In this document: positions 16,125-24,511 of the stretch, one piece after another
Layout: each line of letters starts with the position of its first letter
Position numbering within the stretch: the first letter of the stretch is position 1
Assembly: GCF_009759665.1 (NCBI RefSeq)
Contig: NZ_WQNE01000033.1
Span: 31,440-95,439, forward strand
Length of the DNA stretch: 64,000 nt
Origin: Bradyrhizobium cajani
Lineage (GTDB): Bacteria; Pseudomonadota; Alphaproteobacteria; Rhizobiales; Xanthobacteraceae
Reading direction: 5' to 3'
The notes under the pieces: generated by a model
Database searches by the model: none
Seen by the model: only the letters and a program-made list of their open reading frames with translations
Told to the model about the DNA's origin: nothing
Program-made: the position numbers and the translations under genes

Positions 16125-18625
16125 TCGGCGGCGTCGCGATGCGCCGCCTGGTCGGTCGGGAAGTCGCAGATCACGACCGTGCCCCGGCCGACGATCGAAT
16201 CCACCCGCACCTTGCCGCCATGCAGCTCGACAAAGGAGCGCACCAGCGACAGGCCGAGCCCGGCGCCGCGGTGACGCGACCCTTGCGAGCGGCTTTCGAA
16301 CCAGTTGAACACCTTGTCCTTCATGTCGGCAGGTATTCCAGGTCCCGAATCTGTCACAGTGAAGACCACGCTGCGTTCGGTGCGTCGCGCGCTGATCCCG
16401 ACGGTGGAATCCTGTGGAGAAAACCCGACGGCGTTGGCGAGGAGGTTATAAAGCACCTGCACCACGCGCTTCTCGTCGCCGATGAAGCTGCCGACGTCGG
16501 GCGCGATCTCGACCTTGAGGCGGATCCGGTCGGTCGCCAGCCGGTCCTGGATGCCCTCGGCGGCGAGCTCGATGGTCTTGCTGACATCGACCGGGCCGAG
16601 TTCCAGCTTCATGGCGCCGGCGTCGATGGTGGCGAGATCGAGGATGTTGTTGGTGAGCGCCAGCAGCGCGTTGGTCGATTTGGTGACGTAATCGAGATAT
16701 TCGGCCTGTTTCGGCGTCAGCGGCCCGGTCGAGGGATCGCTGAGGAAATGCGCGAAGCCGATGATGGTGGTGAGCGGCGAGCGCAGCTCGTAGGAGACGT
16801 GGTGGACGAAATCCACCTTCATCTGGTCGGCGGCCTCCAGCGCCTCGTTGCGCTCGCGCAGCGCACGCTCGACATTCTCGGTGTCGGTGATGTCCTGGAA
16901 CGTCAGCATGGTCGCGCCGTCATGCAGCGGGCGGATCATGCCGTCGAGCACGCTGCCGTCCTTGCGTTCCAGCTTCAGCGGAACGTCGGCGCGGTTCTCG
17001 ATCGAGGTGATGGCCTCGCGGATCTGGCGCCAGACCACGGGGTCGTCGAACAGCTGATGGCACCAGCCTTCGACGGTCTGGATATGCGGCTCGTCGCGCA
17101 TGGCATCACTCGACAGCTTCCACATCCGCACGAAGGCCGGGTTGAACAGCTGCGCCTTGCCGTTGCTGCCGAACACTGCGACGCCCTCGGCCAGGCTGTC
17201 CAGCGTCTCGCGCTGGACGCGGATCATGCCGTCGAAGCGACGGGCGAGCTCGAGGCTCTCGGTGACGTCGTCGAACAGATAGGTGACGCCGCCTTCCGGG
17301 TTCGGCGTGGTGACGACGGAGAGCGCGCGGCCGTCGGGCAGGTACCAGGTGTCCTTGGCGGTCTCGACCGCGCGGTAGGCCTCGTGCAGCTTGGCCTTCC
17401 AGGCGCGGAAGTCCGGCTGCTCCGGCAGCTTGCGTGCGGCGCGGAGCTGGTCGAGCACGCTGGAATCATCAGGATCGGCGTCGAGGAAGGTGCGGTCGAG
17501 GTCCCACAGCCGCCGGTAGGAATCATTGTAGAAGGCGAGGCGGCGGTGGCCGTCGAACACGGCAACGCCGGAGGAGAGCTGGTCGAGCGTGCGGCGATGC
17601 GCCTCGGCCATCCGCACCAGCGCCGAGCTGAGCGCATCCGCTTCGCTCGCATCGATGGCCACGCCGACGCTGCCGCTGCCGACATTGACGGCGCGCACGT
17701 CGTACATGCGCCGCTCGCCGCCGATCACGATCGGCAGCCGCGAGGTGAAGCCGGCGGCCTCCTTCAGGCCGCGATCCATCGCGGTGCGGTCGGCGCTGTC
17801 GAGCAGCTCCAGCCTGCGCTCCTGCGCGTCAGTGATGCTGGCCGCCTCGGTCGCGCGCACATAGGCCGGATTGGCATAGGTCAGCGCACCGTTCTCGCTC
17901 TTGGCCCAGATCGGCCAGGGTGCGGCGGCGGCGAAGCCACGCAGCATCTCGGTCTCGTCGGAGAGCGCCTTGTAGCGCAGATTGGTCTCGGCCAGATCGC
18001 GGCGGAGCCCCGAGAGTTCGCGGATCCTGACAATGGCCTGGCCGCCGATGGCGCGGCCGATGGCCTCCAGCGTGTGGCCATGCGCGGTGGTCAGCGTGAG
18101 CTGGAACCCGTCGCCGCGGTCGCGGAGCGCGTCGACGGCATGATCCATCTGGAGCGCGGGTTCCGGCGGCAGCCAGGTTCCGAACGCGATCACGCGCTGC
18201 GGCGAGGAATCGCGCGGCAGCACCATGGAGATGTCGCCGGAGATCTGTGCGCGATTGTCGCCGGCCGGCCAGGAGATCAGGATCTGCGGCTCGGCGAACA
18301 GCAACGCGCCAAAGCGGTCGGCCTGGAGTTGCAGTTCCCCGATTCGGGCGTGCAGCCGCGCTTCGTTGTTGGCCGTGCGCACGCGCGTGCGCATCAGCAG
18401 GATCGCGGCCACCACGGAAAAGCCGAGCAGGGCCAACGCGGTGGCCAGCACCGCGAGTTCCTGCCGGTTGAAATCCAGCATGATGGAGAGGGTGTCGACG
18501 AGATCGGCGGCCTCAGCCGGCGCAGCCGGCAGCAGCGCCGCGAGAGCGCCGCCCAACAAGCCGTTGCGCGCCAACGATGTGCACGACAGCAGCGTCCGAC
18601 GCATCGACACGATCACGCCTGACAT
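16121..18625 (-). CDS. divL: DivL-like non-canonical histidine kinase with tyrosine in the H-box
   Basis: From the ATG at 18625 the protein has 834 residues. It has an N-terminal signal-like segment ending AAPAEAA and one membrane helix (VLATALALLGFSVVAAILLM). Several PAS-type modules follow (about residues 220-590), then a dimerisation domain and an HATPase domain (DSGPGIP, RGAGLGLSLV). The H-box reads HHVSYELRSPLTT: the phospho-accepting His is replaced by Tyr612. This is the hallmark of DivL, the CckA-controlling pseudo-kinase of the Caulobacter cell cycle. A TTG at 18682 would extend the frame, but the ATG has a GGGG site 5 nt upstream. The stop overlaps tsaE. Confidence 0.85.
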   Translation of the reverse strand: MSGVIVSMRRTLLSCTSLARNGLLGGALAALLPAAPAEAADLVDTLSIMLDFNRQELAVLATALALLGFSVVAAILLMRTRVRTANNEARLHARIGELQLQADRFGALLFAEPQILISWPAGDNRAQISGDISMVLPRDSSPQRVIAFGTWLPPEPALQMDHAVDALRDRGDGFQLTLTTAHGHTLEAIGRAIGGQAIVRIRELSGLRRDLAETNLRYKALSDETEMLRGFAAAAPWPIWAKSENGALTYANPAYVRATEAASITDAQERRLELLDSADRTAMDRGLKEAAGFTSRLPIVIGGERRMYDVRAVNVGSGSVGVAIDASEADALSSALVRMAEAHRRTLDQLSSGVAVFDGHRRLAFYNDSYRRLWDLDRTFLDADPDDSSVLDQLRAARKLPEQPDFRAWKAKLHEAYRAVETAKDTWYLPDGRALSVVTTPNPEGGVTYLFDDVTESLELARRFDGMIRVQRETLDSLAEGVAVFGSNGKAQLFNPAFVRMWKLSSDAMRDEPHIQTVEGWCHQLFDDPVVWRQIREAITSIENRADVPLKLERKDGSVLDGMIRPLHDGATMLTFQDITDTENVERALRERNEALEAADQMKVDFVHHVSYELRSPLTTIIGFAHFLSDPSTGPLTPKQAEYLDYVTKSTNALLALTNNILDLATIDAGAMKLELGPVDVSKTIELAAEGIQDRLATDRIRLKVEIAPDVGSFIGDEKRVVQVLYNLLANAVGFSPQDSTVGISARRTERSVVFTVTDSGPGIPADMKDKVFNWFESRSQGSRHRGAGLGLSLVRSFVELHGGKVRVDSIVGRGTVVICDFPTDQAAHRDAAE

Positions 18626-18995
18626 AGTTGCCCCAAGATCGCACGGATTTGCGCGCGGCGACCCCCGTCGCGCGCGAATCAAACGACAATACCCTCACCG
18701 CGACTCCGCCGGTAAGAGTCCAGATCGTGAACGCAAAGGCGGTCCCACAAAAATGCCGGGCAGAGAGTTCCACGGCACGTAATTCTTCGGGTGATTCGGC
18801 TGAAGTTTTCGTGTGTTAGCGCGCCATGCGCATCGTCTGCCATGATGACGGTGCGCTCGCTCCCCCGCTTGCGGGGGAGGGTTGGGGAGAGGGTGTCTCC
18901 GCAATGGGACAATCCCCTAGAGAAAGAACCCTCGCCCGCGCCTTCGGCGCGACCTCTCCCGCATGCGGGAGAGGTGTACCCAACATTCAGCTCAG
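18626..18995. other. Intergenic region between dut and divL
   Basis: A 370-bp gap with no convincing gene. It should hold the divL promoter, near 18630-18800, in sequence of lower GC around AATTCTTCGGGTGATTCGG. The rest is a family A palindromic repeat (18858-18974). Short open frames here only read through the repeat. Confidence 0.6.
18858..18974. repeat. Palindromic intergenic repeat, family A, copy 1
   Basis: A composite element with outer hairpins CTCCCCCGCTTGCGGGGGAG and CTCTCCCGCATGCGGGAGAG and an inner GAGGGT...ACCCTC pair. The same family recurs at 40129-40246 and at the right edge, 63968-64000. It lies directly downstream of dut and may help end its transcript. Confidence 0.8.
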
Positions 18996-19454
18996 TCAGC
19001 GGCCGGTCGAGCCGAAGCCGCCGGCGCCGCGATCGGTCGCGGACAATGTCACCACGGGAACCAGCGCGGCCTGCTCCACGGGCGCGATCACCATCTGCGC
19101 GATGCGCTCGCCGCGCTTGATCACGAAGGCGGCTTGGCCGTGATTGATCAGGATCACCTTGATCTCGCCGCGGTAATCCGCGTCGATCGTGCCGGGCGAG
19201 TTCAGCACGGTGACGCCGTGCTTGGCCGCAAGCCCCGAGCGAGGCCGCACCTGGGCCTCGTGGCCCGGCGGCAACGCGATCGCAAGACCCGTCGGCACCA
19301 GCATATATTGGCCGGGCGCGAGCGTCAGCGGCTCGTCCTCCGGAACCGCAGCCATCAGGTCGAGACCGGCGGCCTCCGCCGTTTGATAGGCCGGCAGCGG
19401 CAGGCCCTCGGCATGGGCAAGGCGTTGCAGTTCGACGGTGACCTTCGTGCTCAA
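18996..19454 (-). CDS. dut: dUTP diphosphatase
   Basis: A 152-residue trimeric dUTPase that hydrolyses dUTP to dUMP, keeping uracil out of DNA and feeding dTMP synthesis. Its motifs are AGLDLMA, PRSGLAAKHGVTVLNSPGTID with the catalytic Asp, GERIAQMV, and the C-terminal RGAGGFGSTGR arm that closes over the active site. The start codon is TTG at 19454, overlapping the coaBC stop by 4 bp (TTGA), so it is coupled to coaBC. The coaBC-dut order is widespread in Proteobacteria. Confidence 0.96.
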   Translation of the reverse strand: MSTKVTVELQRLAHAEGLPLPAYQTAEAAGLDLMAAVPEDEPLTLAPGQYMLVPTGLAIALPPGHEAQVRPRSGLAAKHGVTVLNSPGTIDADYRGEIKVILINHGQAAFVIKRGERIAQMVIAPVEQAALVPVVTLSATDRGAGGFGSTGR

Positions 19455-20890
19455 GATGCCGGCTCCAGGGGTTTTTCGGTCGCACTTCTTGCGATATGCG
19501 CCACCAGCTCGATGGCGACTTGTTCCTTGGTCATCACCGGCCAGGAATCAACCGCGATCTCACCGTCCTTGCGGCTGATGAGATGCACGGTGTTGCGGTC
19601 GCCGCCCATCACGCCGGTTGCGGGCGAGACGTCGTTGGCGACGATCCAGTCGCAGCCCTTGCGCGCGAGTTTTGACTTGGCGTTGTCGATGAGGTGCTCG
19701 GTCTCGGCGGCGAAGCCGATCACCAGCGGCGGGCGCTTGTCGGTCAGCTTCGAGATCGTGGCGAGGATGTCGGGGTTTTCCACGAGCTGAAGCGGCGGCA
19801 TGCCGGCCGAGGTCTTCTTCAGCTTCTGGTCGCCCTCATTGGCGACGCGCCAATCGGCGACCGCGGCGGCGAAGATCGCGATATCGGCGGGGAGCGCGGC
19901 CTGGACCTGCTCCAGCATCTGCCGCGCCGATTCGACATGCTTCACCGTGACCCCCTGGGGATCATCAAGATCGACCGGGCCGCTGACCAGAATCACTTCG
20001 GCGCCCGCGGCCTGCGCGGCCGCGGCAATGGCAAAGCCCTGCTTGCCGGAGGAGCGGTTGGCGATGTAGCGCACCGGATCGATCGGCTCGTGCGTGGGAC
20101 CCGCGGTGATCAATACGCGCTTGCCGGCGAGCGGGCGCGGCACCGGCGGCCGCAGCAGCCGCTCGGCGGCGTTGGCGATCTCGATCGCTTCCGACATGCG
20201 GCCGATTCCGGCTTCGCCCGCCTCGGCCATCTCGCCGGAGTTCGGCCCGATCAGCGCCACGCCGTCGCGCTGGAGCTGCGCGAGATTGCGGCGCGTCGCC
20301 GCGTTGTTCCACATCAGCGGATTCATCGCCGGCGCCAGCAGCACCTTGCGATTGGTCGCGAGCAGGATGGCGCTGGCGAGATCGTCGGCATGGCCGTTGG
20401 CCATCTTGGCCATGAGGTCGGCGGTCGCAGGCGCCACCACGACCAGGTCGCAGTCGCGCGCGAGACGAATGTGGCCGGCGTCGAACTCGCTCTGGGGATC
20501 GAACAGGTCAGTGTAGACGCGCTCATGCGACAGCGCGCTCACGGCCAGTGGCGTGACGAACTGCTGCGCCGCCTTGGTCAGCACGCAGCGGACCTCGACG
20601 CGGCGCTCCTTCAGCCTGCGGATCAGATCGAGTGATTTATAGGCCGCGATCCCGCCGCCGATGATCAGGGTGACGCTGGCCTCGGGAGGCGCGCCGGTGC
20701 GCTGGGGCGTTGGGGCGGTGGATGCCGCAGGCGGCACCGCAAACGGCGTCAGCGGCTCCTCGCGGCCCTCGATCAGCTCCCGCAGGATGACCCGGACCTC
20801 CTCCTCGACCGATCTGCGATTCTTCGCCGACCGCAGTCGCAGATAGGTTTTGACGTTGTCGTCGAGCTTGCGGATGGTCAGGCTCGCCAT
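19451..20890 (-). CDS. coaBC: CoaBC (phosphopantothenoylcysteine synthetase/decarboxylase) with N-terminal FitA-like ribbon-helix-helix domain
   Basis: A 479-residue bifunctional enzyme of coenzyme A synthesis. The FMN decarboxylase half CoaC starts near residue 72 (VTLIIGGGIAAYKSLDLIR, then APAMNPLMW). The CTP ligase half CoaB has ITAGPTHEPIDPVRYIANRSSGK and the NDVSPATGVMG loop. Before them, residues 1-42 (MASLTIRKLDDNVKTYLRLR, then SVEEEVRVILREL) match the FitA/VapB antitoxin DNA-binding fold, joined by a Pro-rich linker. No PIN toxin gene is adjacent. The start at 20890 has GGAGGG 6 nt upstream. An upstream palindrome resembles an antitoxin operator. The downstream gene is dut. Confidence 0.93.
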   Translation of the reverse strand: MASLTIRKLDDNVKTYLRLRSAKNRRSVEEEVRVILRELIEGREEPLTPFAVPPAASTAPTPQRTGAPPEASVTLIIGGGIAAYKSLDLIRRLKERRVEVRCVLTKAAQQFVTPLAVSALSHERVYTDLFDPQSEFDAGHIRLARDCDLVVVAPATADLMAKMANGHADDLASAILLATNRKVLLAPAMNPLMWNNAATRRNLAQLQRDGVALIGPNSGEMAEAGEAGIGRMSEAIEIANAAERLLRPPVPRPLAGKRVLITAGPTHEPIDPVRYIANRSSGKQGFAIAAAAQAAGAEVILVSGPVDLDDPQGVTVKHVESARQMLEQVQAALPADIAIFAAAVADWRVANEGDQKLKKTSAGMPPLQLVENPDILATISKLTDKRPPLVIGFAAETEHLIDNAKSKLARKGCDWIVANDVSPATGVMGGDRNTVHLISRKDGEIAVDSWPVMTKEQVAIELVAHIARSATEKPLEPAS

Positions 20891-20908
20891 GACGCCCTCC
20901 AGCACGGA

Positions 20909-20927
20909 ATGATAGCGATGCTATCAT
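20909..20927. promoter_or_regulatory. Palindromic operator candidate upstream of coaBC
   Basis: A perfect 8-3-8 inverted repeat, ATGATAGC-GAT-GCTATCAT, 18 bp upstream of the coaBC start codon. The half-site TGATAGC/GCTATCA is the one I remember for FitA/VapB antitoxin operators. The gene it precedes encodes such a DNA-binding domain, so autoregulation is a reasonable inference. There is no T-tract, so it does not look like a terminator. Confidence 0.6.
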
Positions 20928-20931
20928 CCGC

Positions 20932-20950
20932 GTGATTGCAGTGCAATCAC
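20932..20950. promoter_or_regulatory. Second palindrome between ubiB and coaBC
   Basis: A second perfect 8-3-8 inverted repeat, GTGATTGC-AGT-GCAATCAC, centred 23 bp from the first and overlapping the ubiB stop codon. It has the same geometry but different arms. It may be a second operator or a hairpin at the end of the ubiB message. It lacks a U-run. Confidence 0.45.
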
Positions 20951-22521
20951 AGATTCCGGACGGCGATCAGGATGCCGATGAAGGTCGCGGCGATGATCCA
21001 GAGCGCGACGGTGCGCCAGCGATTCTTGCGGCCCTCGCTGCGGCCCATCGCTGCGATGCTCTCCGGCGAGAGTTTCAGGCCCTCGCGGGTCATGGTCTCG
21101 AGCTGCTCGATCACCTTGACCGACCGCTCGGCGATCTCCGGCAGGCGCATCAGCACACGCGCGATGTCCCCGGTCCCCGCAAGTGCGCCCTGCACCCGGC
21201 CGATCGGTCCGAGATTGCGCTCGATCCATTCGCGCACCACGGGGTCGGCGATCTTCCAGATGTCGAGCTTGGGATCGAAGCCGCGCGCGACGCCCTCGAC
21301 CACGACCATGGTCTTCTGGAGCAGGATCAGCTCGGGCCGCGTCGTCATGTCGAACAGGCCGGTGACCTCGAGCAGCAGCGTCAGCAGCCGCGCCATCGAG
21401 ATCTCCTCGGCGGTGCGGTTGTGGATCGGCTCGCCGATGGCGCGGATGGCCTGCGCAAAATTCTCGACCGAATGGTGTGCGGGCACGTAGCCCGCCTCGA
21501 AATGCACCTCCGCCACGCGGCGATAGTCGCGGGTGATGAAGCCGAGCAGGATCTCGGCGAGGAAGCGCCGTTCCTTCATGCCCAATCGGCCCATGATGCC
21601 GAAATCGACCGCGACGAGACGGCCGGCCTCGTCGAGGAACAGGTTGCCCGGATGCATGTCGGCGTGGAAGAAGCCGTCGCGCAGCGCGTGCCGCAAAAAG
21701 CTCTGGATCACCTTGCGGCCGAGATCGGGCAAATCGACCTGCGCCTCTGCGAGGCGCTTGTGGTCGTTCAGCGCGATGCCGTCGATCCACTCCATCGTCA
21801 ACACGTTGTGCGTGGTGCGATCCCAGTCGACGGTCGGCACGCGGAAGTCGGGATCGTCCTGCGTGTTCTCCGCCATCTCCGACAGCGCGGCGGCCTCCAG
21901 CCGCAGGTCCATCTCCATCGCGACCGAGCGCGACATGGTGTTGATGACCTCGATGAGGCGCAGGCGCCGCGCCTCGGCCGAATAGGCTTCGGCCTTGTGC
22001 GCGACGAAGAAGAAATCGGAGAGGTCGCGGCGGAAGCGCGCGGCGACGTGCGGCCGGAGCACCTTGATCGCGACCGGCCTGCGGATGCTGTCGCGCAACA
22101 CCTCACCGCGATGCACCTGTGCGATCGAGGCGGCAGCCACCGGCGGGCCGAAGCTCGCGAACACGTCCTTCAGCGGCCGCTCCAGCGAGTTTGCGATCGC
22201 AGCTTCCGCTTCGGCCTGCGGGAACGGCGGCAGCCGGTCCTGGAGACTTTCGAGGTCGCGCGCCATGATGACACCGACGACGTCGGGGCGCGTCGCCAGG
22301 AATTGCCCGAGCTTGAGATAGGCCGGGCCCATCCGCGTCAGTGCGCGCGATATCCGCGGTCCATGCTTGACGCCGCGACGCTCGACGAGTCGCGCCAGCT
22401 TGAGCGCGAGCTGTCCCGGCGGCGGCACCAGGCTTGGATCGACCGAGCCGAACACGCCCTCGCGCGCAAAGACGAACGCGGCGCGGATCAGGCGCACAAT
22501 GTGGGTGAACGCAGAGATCAC
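20947..22521 (-). CDS. ubiB: UbiB, ABC1-family kinase-like protein for ubiquinone synthesis
   Basis: A 524-residue atypical kinase-like ATPase that supports ubiquinone biosynthesis at the inner membrane. It has the UbiB signature around AYLKLGQFLATRPD, the ATP-site lysine in AIKVLRPH, and HADMHPGNLFL with VAVDFGIMG as the catalytic and metal loops. Near the C-terminus a hydrophobic stretch (TVALWIIAATFIGILIAV) is the expected membrane anchor. The GTG start overlaps the ubiE stop by 4 bp, tying it to ubiE in one transcript. Confidence 0.95.
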   Translation of the reverse strand: MISAFTHIVRLIRAAFVFAREGVFGSVDPSLVPPPGQLALKLARLVERRGVKHGPRISRALTRMGPAYLKLGQFLATRPDVVGVIMARDLESLQDRLPPFPQAEAEAAIANSLERPLKDVFASFGPPVAAASIAQVHRGEVLRDSIRRPVAIKVLRPHVAARFRRDLSDFFFVAHKAEAYSAEARRLRLIEVINTMSRSVAMEMDLRLEAAALSEMAENTQDDPDFRVPTVDWDRTTHNVLTMEWIDGIALNDHKRLAEAQVDLPDLGRKVIQSFLRHALRDGFFHADMHPGNLFLDEAGRLVAVDFGIMGRLGMKERRFLAEILLGFITRDYRRVAEVHFEAGYVPAHHSVENFAQAIRAIGEPIHNRTAEEISMARLLTLLLEVTGLFDMTTRPELILLQKTMVVVEGVARGFDPKLDIWKIADPVVREWIERNLGPIGRVQGALAGTGDIARVLMRLPEIAERSVKVIEQLETMTREGLKLSPESIAAMGRSEGRKNRWRTVALWIIAATFIGILIAVRNL

Positions 22522-23279
22522 AAACGCCAGCCCGAATGCAGTGCGACGATGCCGCCGGAGAGGGTCTGCCAGCTCACGCGGGAAAAGCCGGCTTCGCGGA
22601 TCATGTCGGCGAAGACGCCGGGTTTTGGAAACTTGCGGATCGATTCGACGAGATATCGGTAGGACTCGGCGTCACCCGTGACCATGCGGCCGAGCGGCGG
22701 AATCACATTGAACGAGAACAGGTCGTAGAGGCGATCGAGCCCGGGCACTTCGACGGTGGAGAATTCCAGGCACAGGAATCGGCTGCCGGGCCGCAGCACG
22801 CGATAGGCTTCGCGCAGCGCAAGGTCGATCTGCGGCACGTTGCGAATGCCGAAAGCGATCGTATATGCGTCGAAGCTGCGATCGGCGAAGGCCAGCGCTT
22901 CGGCGTTGCCTTCGACGAAATCGACCTGGGTCTCGAGATGCCGCTTGGCGGCGCGCTCGCGGCCCACGGCCAGCATGTTGGCGTTGATGTCGCAGACGGT
23001 GGCATGGAAGCCCGGGCCTGCCGCCTTGGCGGCGCGGAACGAGATGTCGCCGGTGCCGCCGGCGACGTCGAGCAGCGCGAACGGCCGGTCGCTCCTCGGC
23101 GGGTCGAGCGCGTTGATCATGATGTCCTTCCAGACCCGGTGCAGGCCACCGGACATCAGGTCGTTCATCAAGTCATAGCGCGACGCCACGCTGTGAAACA
23201 CATCGTTCACCAGCGTCTGCTTGTCCCCCAGGGGAACGTCCCTGAAGCCAAAATGCGTGGTTTCGCCCGGCCGATCCAT
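22518..23279 (-). CDS. ubiE: Ubiquinone/menaquinone C-methyltransferase UbiE
   Basis: A 253-residue SAM-dependent methyltransferase acting on the demethylated quinone ring. The SAM site is LLDVAGGTGDIS, followed by the acidic loop and the UbiE segments IAFGIRNVPQ and GSRFLCLEFS. Length is typical. It is the first gene of the ubiE-ubiB-coaBC-dut block and divergent from mutM, with about 80 bp for both promoters. Confidence 0.97.
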   Translation of the reverse strand: MDRPGETTHFGFRDVPLGDKQTLVNDVFHSVASRYDLMNDLMSGGLHRVWKDIMINALDPPRSDRPFALLDVAGGTGDISFRAAKAAGPGFHATVCDINANMLAVGRERAAKRHLETQVDFVEGNAEALAFADRSFDAYTIAFGIRNVPQIDLALREAYRVLRPGSRFLCLEFSTVEVPGLDRLYDLFSFNVIPPLGRMVTGDAESYRYLVESIRKFPKPGVFADMIREAGFSRVSWQTLSGGIVALHSGWRL

Positions 23280-23360
23280 TACTCTACTCCACGAGGCGGA
23301 CCATAGCGCGCCCGCCGCAATGGCGCTATCACACCGCCCTCATAAGGTGAATGCCTGACC
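23280..23360. promoter_or_regulatory. Divergent promoter region ubiE / mutM
   Basis: This 81-bp gap separates two genes read away from each other, so it must hold both promoters. No clear palindrome or known operator is visible. Confidence 0.5.
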
Positions 23361-24242
23361 ATGCCTGAATTGCCCGAAGTCGAGACCGTCCGCCGCGGCC
23401 TTCAGCCCGTCATGGAGGGCGCGAAAATCCTCACCGCGGAGGCCCGCCGGCCGGATCTGCGTTTTCCCTTCCAGCCGGACTTCGTGGCCCGGCTGAAGGG
23501 GCAGATCGTCACGGGGCTCGGCCGCCGGGCAAAATATCTCATGGCCGATCTCGCCTCCGGCGACGTGCTCTTGATGCATCTGGGTATGTCAGGCTCGTTT
23601 CGCGTCATCAAGCCGGACAACCATGCCGTTCCCGGCGAGTTTCATTACCCGCGGGCCAAGGACTCCGCGCACGATCACGTGCTGTTTCGGATGTCCTCGG
23701 GCGCCGATATCGTCTTCAACGATCCGCGCCGTTTCGGTTACATGAAGGTGATTGCGCGGAGTGCGCTTGAGGAAGAGCCGTTGCTGCGCGGGCTCGGTCC
23801 CGAGCCGCTCGGCAACGAATTCGATGCCGCGATGCTGGCGCGGTCCTGCGCCGGCAAGACCACAAGCCTGAAGGCCGCGCTGCTCGACCAGCGCGTGGTG
23901 GCGGGGCTGGGCAACATCTATGTCTGCGAAGCCCTCCACCGCTCGCACCTGTCGCCGCGCCGGATCGCCGCGACGCTGTCGACGAAGAAGGGTGAGGCAA
24001 CGGATCAAGCCAGGCGGCTGGTCAGTGCGATCCACACCGTGCTGAACGACGCCATCAAGGCCGGCGGCTCCAGCTTGCGCGACCATCGCCAGACGACGGG
24101 CGAGCTCGGCTATTTCCAGCATTCGTTCAGGGTGTACGACCGCGAAGGCGAGAAATGCACGACGCCGGGCTGCGGCGGCACGATCAAGCGGTTTACGCAG
24201 AACGGCCGGTCGACCTTCTGGTGCCCGAAATGTCAGAAGTAG
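23361..24242 (+). CDS. mutM: Formamidopyrimidine-DNA glycosylase
   Basis: A 293-residue bifunctional glycosylase/AP lyase that removes 8-oxoguanine and formamidopyrimidines. The N-terminal proline nucleophile Pro2 and Glu3 are in MPELPEVETV. The helix-two-turn-helix segment contains GLGNIYVCEAL, and the C-terminal zinc finger has four cysteines in CTTPGC...CPKC. All catalytic and zinc residues are present. It is a single gene followed by a repeat-rich gap. Confidence 0.97.
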   Translation: MPELPEVETVRRGLQPVMEGAKILTAEARRPDLRFPFQPDFVARLKGQIVTGLGRRAKYLMADLASGDVLLMHLGMSGSFRVIKPDNHAVPGEFHYPRAKDSAHDHVLFRMSSGADIVFNDPRRFGYMKVIARSALEEEPLLRGLGPEPLGNEFDAAMLARSCAGKTTSLKAALLDQRVVAGLGNIYVCEALHRSHLSPRRIAATLSTKKGEATDQARRLVSAIHTVLNDAIKAGGSSLRDHRQTTGELGYFQHSFRVYDREGEKCTTPGCGGTIKRFTQNGRSTFWCPKCQK

Positions 24243-24294
24243 GGATCAGGCTCGCAGCGAGGAAGCCGTGAGCCTCGGCGAAGCCAACCACGAG

Positions 24295-24382
24295 CGTCAT
24301 TGCGAGCGCAGCGAAGCAATCCAGAATCTTTCCGCGGAGGCAGCCTGGATTGGTTCGTCGCAAGGGCTCCTCGCAATGACGG
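24295..24382. repeat. Palindromic intergenic repeat, family C, copy 1
   Basis: Outer arms CGTCATTGCGAG and CTCGCAATGACG with inner GCGAAGCAATCCAG...CTGGATTG segments. A second copy is at 52165-52287. It lies between the convergent mutM and parA-like genes. Confidence 0.75.
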
Positions 24383-24416
24383 CGTGGATGGAGCCTTCCG
24401 AAAAACGCGAAGCGAA

Positions 24417-24446
24417 GCAATCCGGCCGGGCTGGTGGCCGGATTGC
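24417..24446. repeat. Inverted repeat downstream of the parA-like gene
   Basis: A perfect 11-bp inverted repeat (GCAATCCGGCC / GGCCGGATTGC) with an 8-nt loop, next to the family C repeat and about 65 bp past the parA-like stop. It may act as a terminator hairpin, but it has no U-run. Confidence 0.5.
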
Positions 24447-24511
24447 ATCGTCGCTTGGGCTCTTCGACCGGATGGCGAAGGGCCCGTCTGGCGCCCGAGC
24501 GATCGCCCCGC

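Noticed and set aside
16139..18622. Long open frame antisense to divL (827 codons)
   Set aside because: Same composition effect; no domain, no ribosome site, and the minus strand encodes a complete kinase-like protein.
18858..18974. Possible CRISPR-like array or small RNA gene
   Set aside because: The hairpins are one composite element and not regularly spaced direct repeats, and the same element recurs elsewhere as an intergenic repeat.
19451..20950. Toxin-antitoxin operon at coaBC
   Set aside because: An antitoxin-like domain is present, but no PIN or other toxin gene lies upstream or downstream. It is treated as a fusion and not as a toxin-antitoxin pair.
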